Below, one piece after another: positions 1 to 4,909 of a stretch of DNA of 5,759 nucleotides. Below the pieces are notes generated by a model that was not told where the DNA came from, searched no databases, and worked only from the letters and a program-made list of their open reading frames with translations. The position numbers and the translations under genes were made by a program. Origin of the DNA: Rickettsiales bacterium (GTDB lineage Bacteria; Pseudomonadota; Alphaproteobacteria; Rickettsiales; UBA3002); assembly GCA_002725445.1 (NCBI GenBank), contig PBPD01000143.1:1-5759 (forward strand), in the 5' to 3' direction. The stretch's first letter is position 1; each line of letters begins with the position of its first letter.

Positions 1-317
1 ATTTCGCTTTGCTCAGCGCGGCGCTGCATTTCTTCATATTGACGGGCGCTCAACTCTTGCCCAATCATGTCGCCCACCGTGCCGCTGCGGATTGCATTCA
101 CAATGCCGCCGGCGCTGGTATCAGGCCGCTCTGGCGCCTGCTGGAATCGGTCAAACTCAGGGTTACGCCAGTTTCTGTCCTGCGGCGGGCTACCATAGCG
201 CGTATAGTCATCGCCATCGCGCATCATGGCGCGCAACGCATCACGCACACGTGGATCCAGTTCCTGCGAATCTGTGTCGGGGTCGATACGGATGGGTTCT
301 TCATTATCCTGAGCCAT
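1..317 (-). CDS. Unrecognised acidic hypothetical protein, 5' part only
   Basis: A leftward reading frame is open from an ATG at 317-315 to the window edge, giving 105 complete codons with no stop. The protein starts MAQDNEEPIRIDPDTDSQEL and is rich in D, E, R and Q. It has no signal peptide or membrane segment in the visible part, and a proline- and aspartate-rich stretch (residues 1-70) looks disordered. From about residue 80 it becomes more helical and charged, ending in a Q/E/R-rich segment that could start a coiled coil. The sequence AGTAGGGT just before the ATG gives only a weak, closely spaced ribosome site. A rightward frame also crosses this stretch, but its composition (many H, A, I, R) is typical of an antisense shadow. 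I do not recognise a family and the C-terminal part is outside the window. A promoter-like pair overlapping a DnaA box lies upstream. Confidence 0.7.
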   Translation of the reverse strand, partial: MAQDNEEPIRIDPDTDSQELDPRVRDALRAMMRDGDDYTRYGSPPQDRNWRNPEFDRFQQAPERPDTSAGGIVNAIRSGTVGDMIGQELSARQYEEMQRRAEQSE

Positions 318-357
318 ACCCTACTATAGCGCAAAACCGCAAGGCGCCTATATTACA

Positions 358-386
358 AATATATGAAAAATGGAATCTGTGGATAA
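358..386 (-). promoter_or_regulatory. Possible leftward promoter of the 1-317 gene, overlapped by a DnaA box
   Basis: On the minus strand TTATCC (386-381) and TATATT (363-358) are separated by exactly 17 bases. The -10 matches the consensus at five of six positions; the -35 is weak, at three of six. A start of transcription near 351 would leave a leader of about 34 bases before the ATG at 317. The -35 lies inside the DnaA box at 378-386, so DnaA binding could control this promoter. This is inference from spacing only; AT-rich DNA gives such pairs by chance. Confidence 0.3.
378..386 (-). promoter_or_regulatory. Perfect DnaA box (TTATCCACA) beside a GANTC site
   Basis: The minus strand reads TTATCCACA, which matches the DnaA-box consensus TTATNCACA at every position. 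A GAATC (GANTC, the CcrM methylation target in alphaproteobacteria) lies directly beside it at 373-377. DnaA also acts as a transcription factor in this class, and GANTC methylation tunes some cell-cycle promoters. Only one perfect box is present, with a one-mismatch copy (TGTGTATTA) at 566-574, so a promoter role is more likely than a replication origin. Binding itself is inferred. Confidence 0.5.
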
Positions 387-440
387 CGCGATTGACGTAT
401 TACGGTAAAAATAAAAAGTTAATGCACCTACAGAGCGCAT

Positions 441-467
441 AAAAAAAAGGGTAGTCAGTGACTACCC
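441..467 (-). terminator. Strong leftward rho-independent terminator
   Basis: Read on the minus strand, GGGTAGTC, a three-base loop ACT, and GACTACCC form a perfect 8-bp stem (467-449), followed directly by eight Ts (448-441). Two extra G·U pairs could lengthen the stem. The plus strand has no T-run after the hairpin, so it works leftward only. No protein gene of normal size ends here on the minus strand: the next leftward gene starts downstream at 317, and hfq runs the other way. The terminator therefore implies a short leftward transcript starting between here and hfq. Confidence 0.85.
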
Positions 468-537
468 CCAAGCTCTCCTCGCACAGAAGAAATCGTATAT
501 TTCGTTCGTTTTCGTGTCGCCCTGTATCGTTCTAACA
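441..537 (-). ncRNA. Candidate small RNA, about 95 nt, divergent from hfq
   Basis: The transcript is inferred from a promoter-like pair (571-566 and 548-543 on the minus strand) that would start RNA near 537, and from the strong terminator ending at 441. The RNA would have an A-rich single-stranded middle (493-515) with three CGAA repeats, a purine stretch GAGGAGAGC, and a terminator hairpin with an eight-U tail. A-rich stretches and long U tails are the usual contacts of Hfq with small RNAs, so this could be an Hfq client encoded beside hfq. A 27-codon frame (ATG at 538, TGA at 457-455, inside the terminator hairpin) covers most of the RNA, so a basic micropeptide or a dual-function RNA is an alternative. 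I do not recognise a known RNA family. Confidence 0.45.
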
Positions 538-542
538 TTCTT

Positions 543-571
543 AATATATACCCATTATGGCTTAATGTGTA
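543..571 (-). promoter_or_regulatory. Leftward promoter for the candidate small RNA
   Basis: On the minus strand TACACA (571-566; four of six consensus positions) and TATATT (548-543; five of six) are separated by 17 bases, the optimal spacing. Transcription would start near 537. A CtrA-type box abuts the -35 on its upstream side, the usual place for a class II activator. The distance to the terminator at 441 fits a small RNA. Confidence 0.4.
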
Positions 572-587
572 TTAAGATTATGTTAAC
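572..587. promoter_or_regulatory. CtrA-type binding box TTAA-N7-TTAAC
   Basis: The sequence TTAAGATTATGTTAAC matches the alphaproteobacterial CtrA consensus (TTAA, seven bases, TTAAC) at every fixed position. A second, overlapping near-match (TTAT-N7-TTAAC, 578-593) follows, and further TTAA motifs lie at 541, 562, 614 and 623. The region also forms two perfect inverted repeats: CTTAAT-GTGT-ATTAAG (561-576) and ATGTTAACAT (580-589). The box sits at about -36 to -51 of the inferred leftward start, where CtrA usually activates. It is about 160 bases upstream of the hfq -10, so an effect on hfq is less likely. In AT-rich DNA, TTAA pairs arise by chance, so binding is not shown. Confidence 0.45.
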
Positions 588-724
588 ATTAACGCGCGAA
601 TTCACATATTTTATTAATAAACTTAACAACCCGAACAATTTAAAATACATAAAAAAAATGGGTTAAGACTATGAAAAAAGCATAAAAATGATATTTTTCG
701 CTGGCCATCGCACGGCTTTTTCGT

Positions 725-754
725 TATCACTATCTTAGTGGTTAGAGTTATAAT
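725..754 (+). promoter_or_regulatory. Probable hfq promoter with a perfect -10 box
   Basis: TATAAT at 749-754 is a perfect -10 hexamer, about 49 bases before the hfq start codon. The -35 is poor: TTATCA at 724-729 has four matches but a 19-base spacer, and the hexamer at 17 bases (ATCACT, 726-731) hardly matches. Between the two lies the inverted repeat CACTA-TCT-TAGTG (728-740), which could be an operator that makes up for the weak -35. The start of transcription would be near 761. Confidence 0.5.
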
Positions 755-802
755 ACACTTAAAATAAACAGCGTGACTAAAAAAACATAAGAGGCTAGGA
801 AC

Positions 803-1084
803 ATGGCAGGCGAAAAAAGCCAGAATATTCAAGACGTCTTTCTCAACACCTTACGTAAAGAAAAAGTACCGGTAACCGTATTCTTGACCAGCGGCGTTAA
901 GCTGCAGGGCAACATCACCGGCTTTGACAATTTCTGCGTGGTACTGCGCCGCGCGCCACAAATGCAGCTGGTGTACAAACACGCCATTGCAACGGTTGTG
1001 CCTTCGCAATCGATCAGCCTGTATAGCGGTGACGACACCAATGCAGGTGGCGACGCTGCGGCTGAAGCACCAAGCGCAGAGTAA
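803..1084 (+). CDS. hfq: RNA chaperone Hfq
   Basis: Hfq is an Sm-like protein that forms a hexameric ring and helps small RNAs pair with mRNAs. The 93-residue product has the family signature throughout: Q10-D11-x-F13-L14 in the N-terminal helix, the rim patch R18-K19-E20-K21, Sm1 residues G31-x-K33-L34-x-G36, FDNF at 41-44, and the Sm2 motif Y58-K59-H60-A61-I62 followed by TVVPS. Q10, Y58, K59 and H60 correspond to the U-binding proximal face. The loop between FDNF and YKHAI (LRRAPQMQLV) is one residue longer than in E. coli, as in alphaproteobacteria. A low-complexity tail follows after residue 73, rich in D, G, A and E and ending acidic. The ATG has AAGAGG at 789-794, eight bases upstream. 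hflX begins 11 bases after the stop, so the two are probably cotranscribed. Confidence 0.97.
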   Translation: MAGEKSQNIQDVFLNTLRKEKVPVTVFLTSGVKLQGNITGFDNFCVVLRRAPQMQLVYKHAIATVVPSQSISLYSGDDTNAGGDAAAEAPSAE

Positions 1085-1095
1085 TTCCTTACTAA

Positions 1096-2367
1096 ATGGC
1101 TGATGGCCGCGCTTGCCTCGTTGTTCACCCCCATAAATGGGTGGCAGGCGAGAGCGATATACGCACGCCCAGCGCCAAGCTGGAAGAGGCCGTAGGTCTG
1201 GCGGAAGCTATTGACCTCGAGGTCAAGCTTGCCCTGTTAATCAAGCTGCATGACGTGCGCCACAGCACCCTGTTTGGCAGCGGCAAAATGGACGAACTGC
1301 GCGAAGCCATCACGCGCGAGCATATTGCCCTCGTGATTGTGAATGACAATCTCACCCCTTCACAGCAGCGCAATCTGGAAAAAGCCTGGAAATGTAAAGT
1401 CATCGACCGCACCGCGCTGATTCTGGAAATTTTCGGCCAGCGTGCCCGCACCCGCGAAGGTAAATTACAGGTGGAGCTGGCCTCCCTCAACTACCAGAAA
1501 ACCCGGCTGGTGCGCAGCTGGACACACCTTGAGCGCCAACGCGGTGGCTATGGCTTTATGGGTGGCCCCGGCGAATCGCAGATCGAGACGGATCGCCGCC
1601 TTATCAATGAACGCATCACCCAGCTGAAACGTCAGCTCACCAAAGTAACACGCACGCGCGAGCTGCACCGCAAGCCACGGCGCGAAGCCCCCTACCCGAC
1701 GATTGCGCTCGTGGGCTACACCAATGCTGGCAAATCGACATTGTTTAACCGCCTGACGGAAGCCCATGTCAAAGCCGAAGACCAGCTATTCGCCACACTC
1801 GACCCGACCATTCGCGGGCTTGAGCTGCCATCGGGCAACCGCGTATTACTGTCAGACACGGTAGGCTTCATTGCAGACCTGCCAACGCAACTGGTCAGCG
1901 CGTTCCGCGCCACGTTAGAAGAAGTCGTCGGCGCCGATATTTTGCTGCATGTACGCGACATCGCCGATCCTGACACCGAAGCGCAGAAAGAAGACGTGCT
2001 GGATATTTTGCAGGAATTACTGGGCGATGCACCGCTGGAAGAACGTATGATCGAAGTGCATAACAAGGCTGACTTGCTCGAAAACCTTTCCGAACAGGAA
2101 CATAGCGACCATGTGCGTATTTCCGCGCTCACCGGTGAAGGGTGCGACAGCCTGCTACTGGCTATCGACAACGCACTGGAAGATAATTTTATGCAGCAAT
2201 ACGCGTTTGCCGTACCCACACACGAAGGACGTGCATTAGCGTGGCTACACGCGCACGGCAAAGTGCGCAGCGAAACGCTGGATGAAGCGCGTGAGCATAT
2301 GACGCTGGAGGTCAGCCTGACCCGTGCCAACGCAGAGCGCTTCAAGAAACATATACTACCTGAATAA
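1096..2367 (+). CDS. hflX: Ribosome-associated GTPase HflX
   Basis: HflX is a cytoplasmic GTPase that binds the 50S subunit and splits or rescues stalled ribosomes under stress. The 423-residue product has normal family length. The N-terminal domain shows EEAVGLAEAIDLEV (30-43) and GSGKMDEL (61-68). It is followed by the glycine-rich linker R149-GGYGFMGGPGESQIETDRR (150-168) and a helical arm. The GTPase domain shows the P-loop GYTNAGKS (207-214), T238 in DPTIRG, DTVGF (254-258), NKAD (323-326) and SALTGEG (343-349). All nucleotide-binding motifs are intact. A TAA stop lies in frame directly before the ATG, so translation cannot start further upstream. There is no clear Shine-Dalgarno sequence in the 11-base gap after hfq, so its translation may depend on hfq by reinitiation. 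Confidence 0.97.
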   Translation: MADGRACLVVHPHKWVAGESDIRTPSAKLEEAVGLAEAIDLEVKLALLIKLHDVRHSTLFGSGKMDELREAITREHIALVIVNDNLTPSQQRNLEKAWKCKVIDRTALILEIFGQRARTREGKLQVELASLNYQKTRLVRSWTHLERQRGGYGFMGGPGESQIETDRRLINERITQLKRQLTKVTRTRELHRKPRREAPYPTIALVGYTNAGKSTLFNRLTEAHVKAEDQLFATLDPTIRGLELPSGNRVLLSDTVGFIADLPTQLVSAFRATLEEVVGADILLHVRDIADPDTEAQKEDVLDILQELLGDAPLEERMIEVHNKADLLENLSEQEHSDHVRISALTGEGCDSLLLAIDNALEDNFMQQYAFAVPTHEGRALAWLHAHGKVRSETLDEAREHMTLEVSLTRANAERFKKHILPE

Positions 2368-2392
2368 GAGGCGACTTAACGCCAAACACTCA

Positions 2393-2406
2393 ACAGCTTG
2401 CGCTGT
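2393..2406 (-). terminator. Weak hairpin between the convergent hflX and lipoprotein genes
   Basis: On the minus strand ACAGC-GCAA-GCTGT forms a perfect 5-bp stem closed by a GNRA-type tetraloop, 11 bases past the lipoprotein stop, followed by TGAGTGTTT. It may end the lipoprotein transcript, but the T-run is poor. On the plus strand no T-run follows, so it is not a good terminator for hflX. A second small stem, GGCG-ACTTAA-CGCC, lies at 2370-2383. Confidence 0.3.
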
Positions 2407-2416
2407 CTAAATGCTG

Positions 2417-2623
2417 CTACCAGTGCAGCTCGCCACCGCTGATACGATGAATCGCACCGGTGCGGTTTGCATCTACACCAATACCCGCACCCTGATAATA
2501 AATGTCACCGCTGCGGAATGGATTATTATTAATCCCCGCATTGGTAACACAGGCGCTAAGGCTAAGTGCCAGCAACATTGCTACTGTAATTTTTTTAACC
2601 ACTACTCTACCAATCCCAACCAT
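2417..2623 (-). CDS. Small predicted lipoprotein, unrecognised family
   Basis: The 68-residue product has a lipoprotein signal: basic residues K10-K11, a hydrophobic core ITVAMLLALS (12-21), and the lipobox L22-S23-A24-C25. Signal peptidase II would cut before C25, leaving a lipidated protein of 44 residues. V26 after the cysteine suggests outer-membrane rather than inner-membrane retention by the E. coli rule. The mature part is polar with several N, G and R residues and a G-rich stretch IYYQGAGIGVDANRTG (41-56), with no known domain. The ATG is supported by a perfect AAGGAG at 2636-2631, seven bases upstream, although the eight residues before K10 make the signal peptide slightly long. A GTG at codon 8 is the alternative start. 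The gene converges on hflX. No function can be assigned. Confidence 0.75.
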   Translation of the reverse strand: MVGIGRVVVKKITVAMLLALSLSACVTNAGINNNPFRSGDIYYQGAGIGVDANRTGAIHRISGGELHW

Positions 2624-2774
2624 AGTTCTTCTCCTTGCTTCTAATACCGCGTAAGCGATCCCAGATGTCTCGCAGAAGTTATTCTTTAACTATATATGGT
2701 TAGCTTTACTAAATCTCAGTATTCTCTGAGTATTTTTGCTACCAACTTACCGACGTTTTTTATATTCGTTATTG

Positions 2775-2780
2775 TATAAT
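2775..2780 (+). promoter_or_regulatory. Perfect TATAAT -10-like box, rightward
   Basis: TATAAT at 2775-2780 would start transcription near 2786-2787, exactly where a 6-bp hairpin begins. No acceptable -35 lies at 16-18 bases (GACGTT at 2752-2757), which weakens the call. The setting is AT-rich. Confidence 0.25.
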
Positions 2781-2785
2781 TTTTC

Positions 2786-2860
2786 GATTAGGCGTTGCTA
2801 ATCATTATCAATTCGAGGTGCCGTATAACGCTATTACGTGACAAAGGCAACCCCTTTTTT
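2786..2860 (+). ncRNA. Possible small rightward RNA with 5' hairpin
   Basis: The inferred RNA would begin with a perfect hairpin GATTAG-GCGTTG-CTAATC (2786-2803), carry a middle with a short inverted repeat CGTA...TACG, and end at AAAGG-CAACC-CCTTT followed by three more Ts (2843-2860). The terminator stem is weak and uses part of the T-run, and the promoter lacks a -35. The hairpin at the presumed +1 and the convergence with a leftward terminator 20 bases further on make it worth noting. It could equally be chance AT-rich structure. Confidence 0.2.
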
Positions 2861-2881
2861 CAAAAAATATACCATAAAGCT

Positions 2882-2912
2882 AAAAACCCCGCCAAGTCAG
2901 AACTTTAAGGGG
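2882..2912 (-). terminator. Leftward terminator-like hairpin in the intergenic region
   Basis: On the minus strand CCCC (2912-2909) pairs with GGGG (2890-2887). Inside lies a second perfect stem AAGT-TCTG-ACTT, separated from the outer stem by a symmetrical three-by-three internal loop, and five Ts follow (2886-2882). No large leftward gene ends here, since the gene upstream already has its own terminator at 3061-3090. It could be a backup terminator or the end of a short leftward RNA. Confidence 0.45.
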
Positions 2913-3060
2913 CTAAGCCAACCCGCTGAAAAACCCTGTATTTTTTGCAGCGCAACATAACAGAAACCACTTTAAGGCCGCCATGTTTTTTTCTTATCTA
3001 TCAGGCATATAAAACACCCATCCACCAAAATCGTACGGCTACGCTTCATTTATTGGGCAC

Positions 3061-3090
3061 AAAAAAATGGGGCCGCCAAAGCGACCCCAT
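3061..3090 (-). terminator. Rho-independent terminator of the 3115-3918 gene
   Basis: On the minus strand ATGGGG-T-CGC-TTTG-GCG-G-CCCCAT forms a stem of six plus three pairs with one T-G mismatch position and a tetraloop, followed by a run of six Ts. It starts 24 bases after the stop codon of the leftward gene, the usual distance. The plus strand has no T-run after it. Confidence 0.85.
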
Positions 3091-3114
3091 TCACCATGTC
3101 TGATATAGTTCGGA

Positions 3115-3918
3115 TTAGAAACGTGCGCCGCGCGCTCCCGCTACCAATCCTCCGGCAACAGCTGCCAGACCTGCACCGCCTTCTACGGTACGCGACACCC
3201 AGCTGCGGTCTTCACCGGCGCTGTTTTTGCCACGGGTCAGTGCATCCCAGGTTGCTACTGCGCCAACGCCTGTTACGGCACCGCGCATAGCCACTTTACC
3301 TGCTCCGTTACGTGCCAGCGAGAAATTCTCACCGATGGTTTTACTCACGCCTTTGAGAGCCGTTTCCTCGGTTGCCATATTCTCACGCACACCGCCCAGC
3401 ATCGATTCCATGAAACCAAATTTTTCCATGAAGCCGCTTTTTGCTGCGGCTTGCATTTCTTTTTGCGCTTCCTTCAGAGCTTTCTGCTCTTCTTCTGGCA
3501 ACCCGCCTTCTTCAAGCTGTTTACCAATCGCGCCATTCACCTTGCCTGCAACATCCTTCACGGTGCCTTGCAGTTTCTCGGTGGCAGTTTTTGCCTTTTC
3601 ACGTAATGTTTTCAGCGTTTGGGCGTCTGGCTTTTCTTTGCCCAACTCAGCCGCCAGTGCTTCTTGTGCTTCCTGTGCTTCGCCGTGATGCTGTTCCAGC
3701 TGCTCCAACGCTGCCAGACCTTCTTCATCTGTCAGGTGTTGCGCTGCGGTTTCTTTAAATTGCTTGGTCGCCGCTTCCGACTTTTCCGCTGCACTTACAT
3801 GCGGCTTTTTGTCAGCTTTCGGCTTGTCTGCGCCACTCTCGGGCGCATCCGTCATATGCTCAGGCGCGTCAGAGCCGTTTTGCTCTGGGCCATCACTTGG
3901 GGTTTCATTATCAGACAT
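3115..3918 (-). CDS. Acidic coiled-coil protein with hydrophobic C-terminal helices, unrecognised
   Basis: The 267-residue product has three zones. Residues 1-45 are D, E, P, S and K-rich and probably disordered. Residues 45-160 are highly helical, with many A, E, K and Q and heptad-like spacing, so a coiled coil is likely. A short repeat GFMEKFGFME lies at 162-171. Residues 208-226 and 245-262 are glycine- and alanine-rich hydrophobic stretches joined by a polar link, resembling a membrane hairpin with GG and GxxxG-like packing. No signal peptide is seen. The ATG has GGAGAG at 3930-3925, six bases upstream. A terminator follows at 3061-3090, and a near-palindrome lies upstream at 3955-3971. 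The layout resembles that of the neighbour at 4030-4410. I do not recognise a family; a phage-related or membrane-anchored structural role is only a guess. Confidence 0.75.
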   Translation of the reverse strand: MSDNETPSDGPEQNGSDAPEHMTDAPESGADKPKADKKPHVSAAEKSEAATKQFKETAAQHLTDEEGLAALEQLEQHHGEAQEAQEALAAELGKEKPDAQTLKTLREKAKTATEKLQGTVKDVAGKVNGAIGKQLEEGGLPEEEQKALKEAQKEMQAAAKSGFMEKFGFMESMLGGVRENMATEETALKGVSKTIGENFSLARNGAGKVAMRGAVTGVGAVATWDALTRGKNSAGEDRSWVSRTVEGGAGLAAVAGGLVAGARGARF

Positions 3919-3954
3919 GTGGATCTCTCCAATTTATTATTCAAAAAATGCTTC

Positions 3955-3971
3955 GTTAGTTTAAATCTAAC
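3955..3971. promoter_or_regulatory. 17-bp near-palindrome, possible operator
   Basis: GTTAGTTTAAATCTAAC is a 17-base inverted repeat with one mismatched pair around a central A. It sits 37 bases upstream of the start codon of the leftward gene at 3918. On the minus strand it would overlap the upstream part of any promoter using AATAAT near 3938 as -10 (the -35 TTAAAC is weak). It could be a repressor site; no regulator is known. Confidence 0.25.
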
Positions 3972-4029
3972 AATTATTGGGCGCTAGGTGTGTGACAGTT
4001 TTATGAAACCACGTAACCCACTGATATAC

Positions 4030-4410
4030 CTAACTTCTCATCACTTCCGCAGGTTTAGTGAGGCTAATATAAAGCAGGCCAGCCCCCGCTAACAGCTCAA
4101 AACCGCCCACAAACATACGCGTATGATTCAGTGTCAGCTTATTATCATCCACCGGATGCTGCACTTTCTCGCCCGCACCCTGAATAAGGTTGTAGACGCC
4201 ATGGCCTGTCAACACAGCACCAATACCGCACCCTGCCACCTTGGCTGCCAGCAAGCCATGTTTCTTGTTGTCCAGACAGAATTGAAACGACTCCCCCACA
4301 CCATCAAAATTGTGGGTGAAGCTGCGTTTAACCGCGCCGGCGTCACGTTTCATTTGCGAAAGCGTACCGTCAACCCAGCTGCCGATTGTGCCTGTTGGTT
4401 TTTCACTCAT
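4030..4410 (-). CDS. Small two-helix membrane protein, unrecognised
   Basis: The 126-residue product has a polar, weakly basic N-terminal half (1-50) without signal peptide, then two hydrophobic helices: about 52-75 (LLAAKVAGCGIGAVLTGHGV) and 99-117 (MFVGGFELLAGAGLLYISL). A polar link of about 25 residues with charged D, E, K and H lies between them. The second helix begins R98-x3-G102-G103-x4-A108, the same spacing as R243-x3-GG-x4-A253 in the next gene. The start has only a weak upstream GAAG. The gene lies 43 bases after the endolysin stop, on the same strand, with no clear terminator between, so it could be read from the lysis cassette. The reverse strand carries a long frame here, but that is an antisense shadow. 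No family is recognised. Confidence 0.7.
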   Translation of the reverse strand: MSEKPTGTIGSWVDGTLSQMKRDAGAVKRSFTHNFDGVGESFQFCLDNKKHGLLAAKVAGCGIGAVLTGHGVYNLIQGAGEKVQHPVDDNKLTLNHTRMFVGGFELLAGAGLLYISLTKPAEVMRS

Positions 4411-4453
4411 GGCTTCAGTGTAGCAAAAAAGGCAAATTCACTGCATGACATTT

Positions 4454-4909
4454 TTATGACGTTTGCGCGCCTGTTCCACTGTCATATAAGGCTGCTTCGG
4501 CACGCCTACGGCGCACCAGCCCCCGCAAGCGCCGCCCCCCTGCAAACACCCAGCGCATGAATTCTGCAGGCACATCGGCATGGGCTTCACGGTTCACTTT
4601 CCGCCGCAAAGTAGAGCGCTGCAACGCGCCACCGCCAACATTATAGGTAAAGCATACCAAGGCGTCATATTGTGGCTGGCTCAGCGGCACACGCACCAAC
4701 CGCAACACTTCGCCTTGCGCAATCTGCACGTCCTGCTGCAACAAAGCCTCGGCTTCAGCACGGTCAATACCGCCTGCAAACACCTCGCCCGCACGCACCA
4801 CATGCCCATAGCCAATGGTGGCGATGCCCGCCGCATCGAGATAGATTTGCGGCTCAAACCCTTCAAACCGTTTTATCAGCGCCAGCCCTTGCGCTCCTAT
4901 CGCCCGCAT
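4454..4909 (-). CDS. Phage-type endolysin, GH24 lysozyme family
   Basis: This muramidase would cut the glycan strands of peptidoglycan during phage-type lysis. The product is 151 residues, normal for GH24. The T4-lysozyme catalytic triad is present with exact spacing: E16 in KRFEGF, D25 in YLDAAG and T31 in ATIGYGH. Later family motifs are also intact: YDALVCFTYNVGGGALQRST (81-100), W120-x2-AGG (123-125) and L128-x-GL-x-RR-x2-AE-x2-LY (to 142). There is no signal peptide or anchor helix, so it needs a holin to leave the cytoplasm. I place the start at ATG 4909-4907, because the holin stop TGA overlaps it as TGATG, a sign of translational coupling. A longer frame to 5008 would run 100 bases into the holin gene and adds residues unlike the family. 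The C-terminal third is unusually arginine-rich. Confidence 0.92.
   Translation of the reverse strand: MRAIGAQGLALIKRFEGFEPQIYLDAAGIATIGYGHVVRAGEVFAGGIDRAEAEALLQQDVQIAQGEVLRLVRVPLSQPQYDALVCFTYNVGGGALQRSTLRRKVNREAHADVPAEFMRWVFAGGRRLRGLVRRRRAEAALYDSGTGAQTS

Larger units (their letters stand above)
318..802. other. AT-rich regulatory intergenic region between divergent genes
   Basis: These 485 bases separate the leftward gene at 1-317 from rightward hfq and contain no convincing protein gene of normal size. They hold a DnaA box with an adjacent GANTC site, a strong leftward terminator, a leftward promoter-like pair, a CtrA-type box within a cluster of TTAA motifs, and the hfq promoter. The stretch from about 605 to 700 is A/T-rich with runs of A, including an AT-only hairpin at 684-698 (AAAAAT, 3-base loop, ATTTTT). 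I see nothing further there. Confidence 0.7.
2624..3114. other. AT-rich intergenic region rich in hairpins
   Basis: These roughly 490 bases lie between two leftward genes and have no protein frame of normal size. They contain a possible short rightward RNA (2786-2860), a leftward terminator-like hairpin (2882-2912), a second hairpin (2924-2952: CGCTGAAAAA pairing with TTTTT(G)CAGCG, one bulge), a 9-bp direct repeat ACTTTAAGG at 2902 and 2969, and the terminator of the gene at 3115. I found no strong promoter for the lipoprotein gene; a TATATA-like box (2690-2697 region) has no good -35. Confidence 0.6.

Noticed and set aside
318..802. Replication origin, from the DnaA box, CtrA box and AT-rich DNA
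   Set aside because: Only one perfect DnaA box is present, no cluster or typical origin neighbours (hemE, dnaA, parAB) are seen, and hfq-hflX is not an origin context.
623..832. Leftward 69-codon frame overlapping the hfq start
   Set aside because: It is rich in F, C, L and I from AT-rich DNA, runs antisense into hfq, and has no ribosome site or recognisable domain.
1716..2345. Leftward 209-codon frame across hflX
   Set aside because: It is very rich in serine and arginine, as expected of the antisense of a GTPase gene, and hflX is intact on the other strand.
2715..2737. Rightward terminator CTCAG-TATTCT-CTGAG with TATTTTT
   Set aside because: The stem is only 5 bp and mostly weak, and it lies about 350 bases after hflX with another gene between, so no clear transcript needs it.
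3227..3688. Rightward 153-codon frame across the acidic coiled-coil gene
   Set aside because: It is low-complexity S, A, F and P and antisense to a gene with a good ribosome site and terminator.
4123..4560. Rightward 145-codon frame across the small membrane protein gene
   Set aside because: It crosses from one leftward gene into the endolysin gene and has no ribosome site or domain; the leftward frames have coherent features.
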